Below the pieces are notes generated by a model, which was not told where the DNA came from, ran no database searches, and worked only from the letters and a program-made list of their open reading frames with translations. From Nitrospira_E sp052156535 (GTDB lineage Bacteria > Nitrospirota > Nitrospiria > Nitrospirales > UBA8639): 64,000 nt of DNA. The stretch covers positions 62,001-126,000 of the forward strand of contig NZ_JBQKUP010000029.1 of assembly GCF_052156535.1 (NCBI RefSeq). The letters run 5' to 3'. The translations under genes and the position numbers were made by a program. Shown one piece after another: positions 9,319-17,559 of this stretch (within the stretch, counting starts at the first letter, position 1; each line of letters begins with the position of its first letter).

Positions 9319-10764
9319 GTGGAAGAAACCATCCTCCTCATTGAAAGTGAGCCTGAGAAGCGTAAGGCCCTCCTTTCCTGCTTGTCCAAAGATTACCAGG
9401 TCTTGACCGCGACGACAGGAAAACAAGCCCGGCAGGTGTTAGACCAGATTCCCACCATAGGCGTCATCTTATTCGATGACGGGATTGCCGATGTTTCGAG
9501 CGTCGAATTCTTTCAAGAAATCCGGGTGCTCTACCCTAATGTGGTCCGGGTGTTACTAAGTGACTCAGGAGATGAACAGGCTATCTCGGATATCATGAAA
9601 CGGGAAGCGGTCTATCAGGTGGTGCCCAAATCTATTCCTCCCTGGCATTTGTTGCTGTTGGTCAATCGTGCGTTGGAAAGTCGAGAATTGAGTCGACGCC
9701 ATCGGTTCCTAAGTCGTGAATTGAAAATTTCCGATAGTGCGTTTCGCAGTCCAAAGGATGGCCTCATGAAACTCATTCGGGAAAGTTATGAATTCGGCAA
9801 ACTCGTGTTCGCCAGCGACAGTATGTTGGCGGTCTGTAATCTGGCCAAAAGGGCGGCACCGACCGATCTGCCTGTGCTCATCGAAGGTGAAACGGGAACG
9901 GGCAAAGAACTTATGGCTCAAGCCATTCATGGATTCAGCGATCGAAAGGGGTATCCCTTTTTGACGCAAAATTGTGGGGCCTTACCTGACGAATTACTCT
10001 ACTCCGAGCTTTTCGGCCATAAACGCGGGGCATTCACCGGCGCCGTGAGCGATCGATTAGGATTATTTTCTGCTGCGGACGGAGGCACGGTGTTCCTGGA
10101 TGAAATCTCAGAAGTCTCTCCGACCTTCCAGGTGAGTCTGCTTCGATTCTTACAGGAAGGGGAAATCAAGCCCTTGGGGACGGAACAAACCAAGCATGCG
10201 AATGTCCGGATTCTTGCTGCCTCCAACCAGCCCATTAAGGAAGCCGTCAAAGAAGGGAAATTCCGGCAAGATCTGTATTTTCGTCTGCGCGGATTTGAAA
10301 TCCTTATTCCTCCGCTTCGCGACAGGCCGGAAGATATTCCCGTCCTGGCCGAATACCTGTCTCGTAAATATTCCGAAAGTCTGAATCGGAAAATAGCCGG
10401 CATTTCCGTCGAAGTGATGCACCATCTCCAGGCCTATCCATTTCCAGGAAATATCCGGGAGCTGGAAACCGAAATCCATCGGATGGTTTCCCTGGCCGGT
10501 GATGGCGAATTCCTGACCATTGAGCATCTTTCACCGGAACTAACCCGGGCCCTCCCTTCTGACGATCGCTTAAAGGGTCGCGGGCACGTCAACGGCGGAC
10601 GAACCTTAAAGGAGAAGGTGGAACGGCTTGAAGCTCGGATTGTTTCTCAATCCCTTATCCGGCATCGCTGGAACCAAAGTAAGGTGGCCAAGGAACTGGG
10701 ATTGTCACGCGTGGGGTTAGCCAATAAAATCAAACGTTACAACCTGTATCACGCGACGCACTAA
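9319..10764 (+). CDS. Sigma-54-dependent response regulator (HoxA/HupR-like), probable hydrogenase activator
   Basis: 481 residues in NtrC-like order. An N-terminal receiver domain (1-120) has the phosphoacceptor region FDDGIAD and the conserved Lys in VVPKS, but the usual acidic pair is ESE. The central AAA+ domain (about 160-395) has Walker A GETGTGKE, the sigma-54 contact loop GAFTGA, Walker B GGTVFLDE and the arginine-finger region FRQDLYFRL. A Fis-type helix-turn-helix is at the C terminus (NQSKVAKELGLSRVGLANKIKRY). Position directly before hupSL and the -24/-12 site at 11359 indicate it drives the hydrogenase operon, as HoxA/HupR do elsewhere. No sensor kinase is nearby. GTG 9319 is chosen for its AGAGGG ribosome-binding site; TTG 9292 is the longer alternative. 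Confidence 0.85.
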   Translation: MEETILLIESEPEKRKALLSCLSKDYQVLTATTGKQARQVLDQIPTIGVILFDDGIADVSSVEFFQEIRVLYPNVVRVLLSDSGDEQAISDIMKREAVYQVVPKSIPPWHLLLLVNRALESRELSRRHRFLSRELKISDSAFRSPKDGLMKLIRESYEFGKLVFASDSMLAVCNLAKRAAPTDLPVLIEGETGTGKELMAQAIHGFSDRKGYPFLTQNCGALPDELLYSELFGHKRGAFTGAVSDRLGLFSAADGGTVFLDEISEVSPTFQVSLLRFLQEGEIKPLGTEQTKHANVRILAASNQPIKEAVKEGKFRQDLYFRLRGFEILIPPLRDRPEDIPVLAEYLSRKYSESLNRKIAGISVEVMHHLQAYPFPGNIRELETEIHRMVSLAGDGEFLTIEHLSPELTRALPSDDRLKGRGHVNGGRTLKEKVERLEARIVSQSLIRHRWNQSKVAKELGLSRVGLANKIKRYNLYHATH

Positions 10765-10768
10765 GCCC

Positions 10769-11038
10769 ATGGTGAAATCCGATGCTGATCGTTCACCCGA
10801 AGGGGAATACCCTTCTTCTCCTCAGGGTGAGACGCTGCGACATACCAAGGATCGTTCAGGGATGCTTCCTGAACGCCCAGCCCCACAGATGAAGGAACTC
10901 GGGATCACTCCACTCGCTCGCCATCTTGAGTTGACTGAAGAGCAGACGAACGGACATTGGTGCAGTCGTTGTCAGGGCATTTGGTACGGTTATACACTCG
11001 AAACCCAATGCCCGGCGTGCGGGAACCGCCGTGGATAA
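10769..11038 (+). CDS. Small protein with C-terminal zinc ribbon
   Basis: 89 residues starting 4 bp after the regulator, so probably co-transcribed with it. The first 60 residues are polar and look disordered. The end carries two CxxC pairs (WCSRCQGIWYGY and QCPACGNRRG, spacing CX2C-X12-CX2C), a rubredoxin/zinc-ribbon pattern that would bind zinc or iron. The family is unknown. Its place suggests a role in regulation or metal handling for the hydrogenase, which is inference only. Confidence 0.6.
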   Translation: MVKSDADRSPEGEYPSSPQGETLRHTKDRSGMLPERPAPQMKELGITPLARHLELTEEQTNGHWCSRCQGIWYGYTLETQCPACGNRRG

Positions 11039-11358
11039 TTGCAGTCCTCTCTTTTGGCCGACTTTCTGGGCGGTAGGGTTTCTTCTCCAGGTCCAACCTC
11101 TTGCCATACGGATCCGCCCTTCGCATCCTGAATCTTCTCAAACTTCTCTCCTTTGAACCTTCACAAAACCGGTCTGTTTCGTTGAATCGAATCCCATGAC
11201 AAATATGGCAACCTTCTTTGCACTTTCCCAATAACTGCAAACCTTCTTTTCATAGGATAGAGCCGGGTTGGGTTCGGCTGAAATCCCACTCCTACCTCAA
11301 CCTCATGGAATAGCAGAGATATTCCCAAACTGTCCTGCTCGTCTTTTTCCACACTGTT

Positions 11359-11374
11359 TGGTCTGGTTGTTGCT
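11359..11374 (+). promoter_or_regulatory. Putative sigma-54 (-24/-12) promoter of hupSL
   Basis: TGGTCTGGTTGTTGCT matches the consensus TGGCACGNNNNTTGCW at the invariant GG and GC, with the obligatory 10-base gap between them, at the G before the spacer and across TTGCT. It lies 78 bp before the hupS start and downstream of a sigma-54 activator gene. The rest of the 414-bp gap 11039-11452 contains nothing else that I recognise. Confidence 0.6.
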
Positions 11375-11452
11375 CATTCTCATGGATGACTGCACGTTGT
11401 TATGTCTTGAAATATTGTCGCGTTCTGACAACCCTTTTTGAGGAGTACGACC

Positions 11453-12415
11453 ATGGCGAATCTACTCTGGCTGCAAGGTGGGGCATGTTCCGGAAATACC
11501 ATGTCATTTTTGAATGCGGAAGAACCGAGTGCGTGTGATCTGGTGACAGATTTTGGAATCAATGTCTTATGGCACCCTTCTTTGGGAGTCGAGTTGGGAG
11601 ATAATCTTCAGAAGATCCTCCGTGACTGCATTTCCGGGGCTATCCCGTTGGACATTTTTGTCTTCGAAGGGACCGTCGTGAATGCTCCGAACGGAACAGG
11701 GCAATGGAATCGCTTTGCCGCCAGGCCCATGAAGGAATGGGTGCGGGAATTATCTGATGCGGCTCAATATGTGGTGGCGATTGGTGATTGCGCCACATGG
11801 GGGGGAATTCCGGCAACCGCCCCGAATCCCAGTGACTCCCAAGGATTGCAATTTTTGAAGAGGAGTCATGGAGGATTTTTAGGAAAAGAATTCCGGTCGA
11901 AGGCAGGGTTGCCGGTGATCAATATTCCCGGATGTCCCGCCCATCCTGACTGGATCACCCAGATTGTCGTAGCGGTGGCCACGGGACGAGGCGCGGAAGT
12001 GGCCTTGGATGATTTTCAACGGCCCAAGACTTTTTTCCAGAGCTTTACCCAGACCGGATGCACGCGGAATATGCACTTCGCCTACAAGGTTTCGGCCACG
12101 GAATTCGGCCAACGCAAAGGATGTTTGTACTATGACCTGGGTTGCCGCGGACCGATGACCCACTCTCCGTGTAACCGGATTCTCTGGAATCGGCAGTCTT
12201 CTAAAACGCGTTCCGGTATGCCGTGTCTCGGTTGCACTGAACCGGAATTTCCGTTCTTTGATCTGGCTCCGGGCACCGTTTTTAAAACCCAAACGGTCAT
12301 GGGCGTACCCAAAGATCTGCCCTTGGGGGTTGATAAGAAGGGGTACATCGCGCTCACCGGCGCCGCGAAAAATGCCGCACCGGCGTGGGCGGAACAGGAT
12401 ATCTTCGTGGTCTAG
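11453..12415 (+). CDS. hupS: Group 2a [NiFe] hydrogenase small subunit
   Basis: 320 residues; electron-transfer subunit with three Fe-S clusters. It starts directly with MANLLWLQGGACSGNTMS and has no twin-arginine signal, so the enzyme is cytoplasmic. Proximal-cluster ligands lie in GGACSG, GDCATWGG and PGCPAHPDW. Medial/distal-cluster cysteines lie in QTGCTRNMHF, RKGCLYYDLGCRG, SPCNRI and MPCLGCTEPEFP. These features are those of cyanobacterial/mycobacterial (Huc) type group 2a enzymes. The start is fixed by GAGGAG upstream. hupL follows after 44 bp. Confidence 0.95.
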   Translation: MANLLWLQGGACSGNTMSFLNAEEPSACDLVTDFGINVLWHPSLGVELGDNLQKILRDCISGAIPLDIFVFEGTVVNAPNGTGQWNRFAARPMKEWVRELSDAAQYVVAIGDCATWGGIPATAPNPSDSQGLQFLKRSHGGFLGKEFRSKAGLPVINIPGCPAHPDWITQIVVAVATGRGAEVALDDFQRPKTFFQSFTQTGCTRNMHFAYKVSATEFGQRKGCLYYDLGCRGPMTHSPCNRILWNRQSSKTRSGMPCLGCTEPEFPFFDLAPGTVFKTQTVMGVPKDLPLGVDKKGYIALTGAAKNAAPAWAEQDIFVV

Positions 12416-12459
12416 CCGTTGAATCCGTTTTATCACTCGATAACAGAAGGAGATGAGCC

Positions 12460-14055
12460 ATGGCTGTCCAAACATTAGATATTTCCCCGGTTGGGCGGGT
12501 GGAGGGTGATCTGGATGTGAGGGTTGAGGTGGATGATGGGGTGGTCACCAATGCGTGGACACAAGCCGAGTTGTTCCGCGGGTTTGAGATCATTCTGCGC
12601 GACAAGGATCCTCAGGCGGGACTCGTAGTGACCCCAAGGGCCTGTGGCATTTGCGGCGCATCCCATTTGACGTGCGCGGCCTGGGCGTTGGATACCGCGT
12701 GGAAAACCACTGTTCCGCGTAATGCCATTCTGGCCAGGAACCTGGGGCAAATTGTTGAAAGCCTGCAAAGCCAACCCCGGTATTTTTATGGCCTCTATGC
12801 GATTGATCTCACCAACAAAAAATACCGGAAGAATCAATATTATGAAGAGGCTTGCAAACGGTTTGCGCCCTTCACCGGCAAGTCGTACGAAATCGGGGTC
12901 ACCATTTCCGGGAAGCCAGTGGAAATTTACGCCATTATGGGAGGGCAATGGCCGCATTCCTCCTACATGGTTCCCGGAGGGGTGATGTGCGCGCCAACCC
13001 TCTCGGATATCACCCGGGCCTGGTCCATCCTGGAATACTACAAAACCAATTGGCTGGAGCCGGTCTGGTTAGGGTGTTCACTGGAACGGTACGAGCAAAT
13101 CAAGACGTATAACGATTTTATGGCCTGGTTGGATGAAAACCCTGCTCACGCCAATTCGGATCTCGGGTTCTATTGGCGTATGGGACTGGATATCGGGTTA
13201 GGCAAGTATGGCGGTGGGGTCGGGAAATACTTCTCCTGGGGCTATCTGCCACATGAAGATAAATATCAGAAGCCGACGATTGAAACCCGCCAGTCTTCCG
13301 TCATTATGAAAGGCGGAGTCTATGATGGCGCAACGGACACCCATCGAGAGGTCAGTCAGGATGTGGTCCGTGAGAACACCACCCACTCCTGGTATGACGA
13401 AGGGGGAAGCGATGTGCATCCCTACGATCGGACAACCAAGGCCGTTCAGAACAATGACACGGATTTCGCAGGAACCTACTCCTGGTGCACGGCGGTCCGC
13501 CATCTTGACCTGGGACGGCTCGAAGCCGGTCCCTTCGCCCGGCAAATGGTCGCTGGAGGAAGACATGGTGAGGACTGGCAGCATTACGACGGATTTATTT
13601 TGGATGTGTATAAGAGAATGGGAGGCCCCAGCCTTCATTTGCGGCAACTGGCCCGCATGCATGAGACGGTGAAGTTGTATCGGCAAGCCGAACGGTGCCT
13701 CCGTGAATTTAAGCTTGCCGGTCCTTGGTATATGAAGCCGCAAGAAGAAGATGGACGGGGTTGGGGAGCGACGGAAGCCATCCGGGGGGCTTTGTGCCAC
13801 TGGATCGATATTAAGGGAGGGAAGATAAAAAATTATCAGATTGTGGCGCCCACAACCTGGAACGTCGGCCCGCGGGATGCCGAAGGTAACCCAGGTCCAA
13901 TCGAGGAAGCCCTCCTTGGTGCGCCGATCGCCGATCCCACAGATCCGGTGGAAGTTGGCCATGTCGCGAGATCATTTGATTCCTGTCTGGTGTGCACGGT
14001 TCATGCCCATGATCGGAAGACCGGCAAGGAATTGGCCAGATTCCGAATCGGGTAA
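12460..14055 (+). CDS. hupL: Group 2a [NiFe] hydrogenase large subunit
   Basis: 531 residues; carries the NiFe(CN)2CO active site that oxidises H2. The N-terminal nickel-binding motif RACGICGASH has Cys62 and Cys65; the C-terminal motif DSCLVCTVH has Cys509 and Cys512, with Ser replacing the usual Pro of DPC. The 16 residues after His515 would be the tail removed by HupD. The opening LDISPVGRVEGDLDV and the long central insertion (about 240-400) are typical of the group 2a/Huc lineage. GAAGGAG precedes the start. Group 2a enzymes include the Nitrospira moscoviensis hydrogenase and the atmospheric-H2 oxidiser Huc; affinity cannot be read from sequence. Confidence 0.95.
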   Translation: MAVQTLDISPVGRVEGDLDVRVEVDDGVVTNAWTQAELFRGFEIILRDKDPQAGLVVTPRACGICGASHLTCAAWALDTAWKTTVPRNAILARNLGQIVESLQSQPRYFYGLYAIDLTNKKYRKNQYYEEACKRFAPFTGKSYEIGVTISGKPVEIYAIMGGQWPHSSYMVPGGVMCAPTLSDITRAWSILEYYKTNWLEPVWLGCSLERYEQIKTYNDFMAWLDENPAHANSDLGFYWRMGLDIGLGKYGGGVGKYFSWGYLPHEDKYQKPTIETRQSSVIMKGGVYDGATDTHREVSQDVVRENTTHSWYDEGGSDVHPYDRTTKAVQNNDTDFAGTYSWCTAVRHLDLGRLEAGPFARQMVAGGRHGEDWQHYDGFILDVYKRMGGPSLHLRQLARMHETVKLYRQAERCLREFKLAGPWYMKPQEEDGRGWGATEAIRGALCHWIDIKGGKIKNYQIVAPTTWNVGPRDAEGNPGPIEEALLGAPIADPTDPVEVGHVARSFDSCLVCTVHAHDRKTGKELARFRIG

Positions 14056-14153
14056 GGCGGCCGGAAAAGGCCGGAGGAGTTGTCTAACCTTATGCCCATT
14101 TCATTTTGTGAAAGTGAGGATAGGGGAGTAGCATAGGGTCGAAACACATTTGA

Positions 14154-14486
14154 ATGGGGGTCCGTCCTTCCATGCGTAATGAGGAAGAAGAAAAACTCCG
14201 CCAGGAAATCGGCGAACTCCTGGCATCCGGTTTAAAAACCCAAACCGAGCCCTTCCCCGAAACTCAGGTGGAATTCGCACAGCTGCTTTCCGATGTTCGC
14301 AAGCTTGATCCACATGATTTGAAGGGGAAACTTATCCTGGCTGGTTTTGCCGATAAACCATACGGGCCGGACCAAATGAGATGTTTGGAGTGTATGTATT
14401 ATCTTGTCCACCGGAAATGGTGTGACTTGCCTGAATTAGATCTTCCAGTCGAACCAGACTGGTATTGCCGTCTCTGGCGCATCTAA
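14154..14486 (+). CDS. Small four-cysteine protein, HiPIP-like, copy A
   Basis: 110 residues. An acidic N-terminal half (about 70 residues) precedes a cysteine motif RCLECMYYLV ... KWCDLPEL ... DWYCRLWRI, spacing CX2C-X9-C-X14-C. This order and the final aromatic-C-x2-W resemble high-potential iron-sulfur proteins, which bind one [4Fe-4S] cluster, though the fold is not certain. There is no signal peptide, so it would act with the cytoplasmic hydrogenase, perhaps as electron acceptor for HupS or in cluster assembly. It is a tandem paralogue of the next gene. The start is uncertain; ATG 14172 is an alternative. Confidence 0.7.
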   Translation: MGVRPSMRNEEEEKLRQEIGELLASGLKTQTEPFPETQVEFAQLLSDVRKLDPHDLKGKLILAGFADKPYGPDQMRCLECMYYLVHRKWCDLPELDLPVEPDWYCRLWRI

Positions 14487-14554
14487 TTTCATGGGATTCC
14501 AGGAGAACGCCGAGCTGACTGTGGAAGGCTTTTCCAAGTTGAGTGAGGGAATTC

Positions 14555-14890
14555 ATGGTTCAAATTGAACAAGATGCCCTGAGAAAACATTTGAGAACTC
14601 TTTTGGAGCAAGGGCTTCAGACCGAATTGGAACCCCGTGCCTACACGAGTGAGGACATCAACCATCTAGTTCATCGCCTGAAGTCCCTTAGGCCTGATGA
14701 CTATGAGAGAAAGTTACAGATCGCCGGTTTTCAGTTAGATCCCTATCGACCTCAGGAGGAGATGGACGAGGAAATCGTCCAATCTTGTGAGACGTGCATG
14801 TATTATGTTGTGCATCAACAATACTGCGAATTGCCCGAATTGGCGATTCCAGTAGAAAAGGATTGGTCGTGTCGTCTGTGGCGAATTTGA
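14555..14890 (+). CDS. Small four-cysteine protein, HiPIP-like, copy B
   Basis: 111 residues, clearly duplicated from copy A: the same leading acidic half (LEQGLQTELEP against LASGLKTQTEP), the shared LRPDDYERKLQIAGF segment and the same motif SCETCMYYVV ... QYCELPEL ... DWSCRLWRI with identical cysteine spacing. Divergence is much higher outside the motif, so the duplication is old and both copies are kept. ATG 14555 has GAGGGA upstream; an in-frame GTG at 14543 adds four residues. The hupD frame follows closely, pointing to translational coupling. Confidence 0.7.
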   Translation: MVQIEQDALRKHLRTLLEQGLQTELEPRAYTSEDINHLVHRLKSLRPDDYERKLQIAGFQLDPYRPQEEMDEEIVQSCETCMYYVVHQQYCELPELAIPVEKDWSCRLWRI

Positions 14891-14916
14891 GGGAAAAACT
14901 TCCAGAAGGTTCAGAG

Positions 14917-15408
14917 ATGCTAGTGATTATCGGTTGCGGCAATCTGAACCGAAGAGACGACGGAGTGGGAATCGTGGTGGCCCAACGGCTTCAAGACTAT
15001 TTCAGAGACCATCCCCATGCCGCTGTTCAGGTGTATGATGCCGGGACCGGAGGCATGGAAGTCATGTTCCAGGCACGTGATGCCAGCAGAATCATCATCA
15101 TTGATGCGGCAGTGACGGGATCCGCCTCTGGAACCATCTTTAAGGTTCCCGGTAGTGAAGTCATCAATCGACCACCTTCAGGCTACAGTCTGCATAATTT
15201 CCGGTGGGACCATGCGCTCTATGCGGGGCAACAGATTTTTGGGAGTTCCTTTCCCAAAGACGTGACGGTGTATTTAGTCGAGGCAGAGGACACCTCGTTT
15301 GGTCTGGAGCTTACCGCGCCCGTCAAGCAGGGGGTCGAAAAGGTATTTGGTCATATCAGGGATGAGGTGAGACGCCATGTTCTGCGCCATGAATCAACAA
15401 GAGGGTAA
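14917..15408 (+). CDS. hupD: Hydrogenase maturation endopeptidase (peptidase M52)
   Basis: 163 residues; cleaves the C-terminal tail of HupL after nickel insertion. M52 features: glycine-rich start VIIGCGNLNRRDDGVG with the nickel-binding Asp, then the YDAGTGG motif and the metal-binding His in SLHNFRWDHAL. ATG 14917 gives a normal family length; upstream in-frame TTG/GTG codons overlap the previous gene. Its 3' end overlaps the next gene by 32 bp. Confidence 0.9.
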   Translation: MLVIIGCGNLNRRDDGVGIVVAQRLQDYFRDHPHAAVQVYDAGTGGMEVMFQARDASRIIIIDAAVTGSASGTIFKVPGSEVINRPPSGYSLHNFRWDHALYAGQQIFGSSFPKDVTVYLVEAEDTSFGLELTAPVKQGVEKVFGHIRDEVRRHVLRHESTRG

Positions 15409-15769
15409 GCCCACTCTCCACTCCCAAGGGCCGGAGGCCAGCCTACATATCCGGAACGGTAATTTCTATCTCAATGCCTCACTGTATGAGCAATATTTTC
15501 CGCAGCTTCACAGTGTCATTTTAATGTTAATGAAAAAGGATCGTACCCTCTTGATCCTTCCGGTGGTCAATACCGGTGCAGGCGGCTTACTGTTGAAAAT
15601 TCGTAATGCCCAGGGAGACCGGGTCATTCATGCACAGGAATTCTGTCGCGTGCATGGCATTGATGAACACTTTGATCAATTGGTTTCAGTGTCCTGGGAC
15701 GAGAAATCAGCAGGGCTGATGATTCAGATGCCGTCATCGGCCTATCTCGAGGAAAAGGCTCACGTGTGA
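15377..15769 (+). CDS. Unrecognised protein of the hydrogenase operon
   Basis: 130 residues, overlapping hupD by 32 bp and therefore translationally coupled. Predicted mixed alpha/beta, with strands around HSVILMLMKKDRTLLILPV and GGLLLKIRNAQGDRVIHA; two cysteines, no motif, no signal peptide. I do not recognise the family. Coupling to the protease suggests a maturation or assembly role. An in-frame ATG at 15389 is an alternative start. Confidence 0.65.
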   Translation: MFCAMNQQEGKPTLHSQGPEASLHIRNGNFYLNASLYEQYFPQLHSVILMLMKKDRTLLILPVVNTGAGGLLLKIRNAQGDRVIHAQEFCRVHGIDEHFDQLVSVSWDEKSAGLMIQMPSSAYLEEKAHV

Positions 15770-15947
15770 TTGCTCTGTGATTTTTTACCTTCACATCCGG
15801 TCAACGCCGAATTTCATTTGGGTTTTTCGAAGGCAAGCAATATTTTTGACTGAAGGGATTTTTCCGATGCGAACCTTGTCGGCGGCTAAGAGGATGATGG
15901 TTCTTTCATTGCTTACTGCAAACTAAGTTTTCACTTTGAAATATTAG

Positions 15948-15976
15948 TTGACATCCATGATTGGCCGTCAAATAAT
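15948..15976 (+). promoter_or_regulatory. Possible sigma-70 promoter before the TPR gene
   Basis: TTGACA (15948-15953), a 17-bp spacer and AATAAT (15971-15976). The predicted transcript start falls at about 15983, almost on the ribosome-binding site AAGGAG of the TPR gene, so the leader would be extremely short. The 227-bp gap before this gene is the largest inside the hydrogenase locus after hupS, which fits a second promoter. Confidence 0.35.
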
Positions 15977-15996
15977 AAAACAAGGAGCGATTCAGC

Positions 15997-17037
15997 ATGA
16001 ATCAGGAAACCTTTTCTGGCCTTTCCGATCATCGCGTCAAAGCAGCTCTAGCTGCTAGCGAATCTCCTGATGCCACCCCTGTTGAAAAAGTGGAGATGCT
16101 CATGGAAATTGCCATGGGCCTCCAGCAAAAACCCAAATCTTCTCAAGACCTCCATCATGCCGCTTCGCTGTATGCTAAAGCTCTCTCCCTGTGTCCAACC
16201 GATGAACCGTTGTTGAACGCACGGGTTCAGGCTCGCATGGGAACCGCCTTGAATAGTATGCCGCAAAATGTCCCGGACAATTTGGAGAAAGCTCAAGCCG
16301 CATTTGAGGATGCAATTGCGGTCTTGAAACACCATGGTTCACCCGAAGAACTGGCGGAAGCGGAACTCAATCTCGGGCTGACATTGCAGACCCTGGCCGG
16401 GTTAGGACGCGGCAAAATTTCCGATGCCATCAATCTCTATTTACGGGCACTCCGGACATTTACCCGTGAACGCTACCCCACGGAATTCACCATCCTGCAC
16501 AATAATTTGGCCACGGCGTATCTCTCCATTCCTGTGACGGACCAGAATGGAAAAATACGGGAGGCTCTGGCGGTGCAATCCTTTGAAGAAGCCCTGAAAG
16601 TTATTACGCTCGTGGATCATCCGACGGAATATGCCATGCTGCAAAATAATCTTGGAAATGCCTTGCAATATGCTTCAAGCAGCCATTCCGTGGGCAATAA
16701 TCTCCGGGCCGTGGCGGCCTATGATGAAGCCTTAAAAGTGCGGAACCCGAAGGATACGCCTCTCGGGTATGCGAATACGATTTCAAACAAAGCCAATGCG
16801 CTGCGAAACCTTCCCGATGATACTGAACATCCTGAGCTGGGCAAGCAGCATAATCTGGCGCTGGCCCGGACGTATTATCAACAGGCCTGTGCGATCTTTG
16901 AACAATATGGGGAATCAGACAAAGTGACGATCACTCATGACATGTTGGCGGAACTTGAGGAGGAATTGCAGAGGAATGATCCTTCCCTGCCTTCCCCTCA
17001 TGGCACATCCGGCAATGGGATGTTGACCCGGACCTAA
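15997..17037 (+). CDS. TPR-repeat protein of the hydrogenase locus
   Basis: 346 residues, cytoplasmic, built of helical TPR-like pairs: HHAASLYAKALSLCP, EKAQAAFEDAIAVLKHHG, SDAINLYLRALRTF, VQSFEEALKVITLVDHPTEYAMLQNNLGNALQ, AVAAYDEALKVRNP and ARTYYQQACAIFEQYG. NLG/NLA turns occur at the regular places. TPR proteins act as scaffolds or chaperones, and similar proteins are present in group 2a hydrogenase loci. It starts after a clear AAGGAG. A likely job is holding the complex together or guiding maturation; this is not shown by sequence. Confidence 0.8.
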   Translation: MNQETFSGLSDHRVKAALAASESPDATPVEKVEMLMEIAMGLQQKPKSSQDLHHAASLYAKALSLCPTDEPLLNARVQARMGTALNSMPQNVPDNLEKAQAAFEDAIAVLKHHGSPEELAEAELNLGLTLQTLAGLGRGKISDAINLYLRALRTFTRERYPTEFTILHNNLATAYLSIPVTDQNGKIREALAVQSFEEALKVITLVDHPTEYAMLQNNLGNALQYASSSHSVGNNLRAVAAYDEALKVRNPKDTPLGYANTISNKANALRNLPDDTEHPELGKQHNLALARTYYQQACAIFEQYGESDKVTITHDMLAELEEELQRNDPSLPSPHGTSGNGMLTRT

Positions 17038-17065
17038 CCGGAATCCTGGAAAGGGGGTGAGCAAG

Positions 17066-17299
17066 ATGGATCTGTCCATTTTTTCGGCTGCCGACCCGCA
17101 AGTGACATTCGGTTCAGGGTTATTTTTTCTTGCGATCGCTCTAGTGTTTGGCGCGCTTGGTGGGGCCATCGGTGGCATTCTCGTGGGTGGAAATGCGCTT
17201 GGCTATGAGCTGGCGGCCTTGATGGGTTCGTTCTTTGGACCGATTGCGTCCGTTCCGGGTGTGCTGATTGGCCTGCTTATTTTAGCAGCGCTCCTCTGA
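17066..17299 (+). CDS. Small hydrophobic glycine-rich membrane protein
   Basis: 77 residues, nearly all hydrophobic: helix 1 GLFFLAIALVFGALGGAIGG with a GxxxG-like run, and helix 2 ASVPGVLIGLLILAALL. ATG 17066 is preferred over GTG 17057 because the AGGGGGTGA ribosome-binding site sits six bases before it. There is no known family. In a locus without a cytochrome b subunit, this protein and the next are candidates for attaching the soluble hydrogenase to the membrane or the quinone pool, as the unrelated HucM does for Huc (inference). Confidence 0.7.
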   Translation: MDLSIFSAADPQVTFGSGLFFLAIALVFGALGGAIGGILVGGNALGYELAALMGSFFGPIASVPGVLIGLLILAALL

Positions 17300-17327
17300 T
17301 GATCGTTCTGACGAAGAGGGAATCTTC

Positions 17328-17552
17328 ATGTTCGACATGTTTTGGAATTCGGTCGTGTTGTTTTGCAATGGGAAGTTATTTCAAGACCCTTTCAAGGTCA
17401 TGATGTTGGCCGGATTGGGAGTCGGGATAGGAGCGGTGTTGTTTGTGGTCTTTGTGAAAATCGGATTCGCCCTGTGGTTTTCGGTGGCCCTGAGCAGTTT
17501 GTTCGTTGGTGCCCTTCAACCCCGACTGTTTCGAGATTTGAAATACCGGTGA
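17328..17552 (+). CDS. Second small membrane protein of the hydrogenase locus
   Basis: 74 residues with two predicted helices: FKVMMLAGLGVGIGAVLFVVFV and ALWFSVALSSLFVGAL. GAAGAGGGA precedes the ATG. It follows the previous small membrane gene by 28 bp and precedes the NifU-Rieske gene by 7 bp, so the three are surely co-transcribed. I do not recognise the family. It may be a membrane anchor or quinone-site component. Confidence 0.7.
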   Translation: MFDMFWNSVVLFCNGKLFQDPFKVMMLAGLGVGIGAVLFVVFVKIGFALWFSVALSSLFVGALQPRLFRDLKYR

Positions 17553-17559
17553 GCAGGGG

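Noticed and set aside
11206..11222. TGGCAA...TTTGCA sequence resembling a sigma-54 promoter upstream of hupS.
   Set aside because: The distance between GG and GC is 11 instead of the required 10 bases; the site at 11359 has correct spacing.
11453..11600. Twin-arginine signal on the hydrogenase small subunit.
   Set aside because: The protein starts directly with the first cluster-binding region; no RR motif, and no room upstream because of stops and the ribosome-binding site.
13198..13962. 254-codon minus-strand frame opposite hupL.
   Set aside because: Shadow of the conserved hydrogenase gene; no protein-like features.
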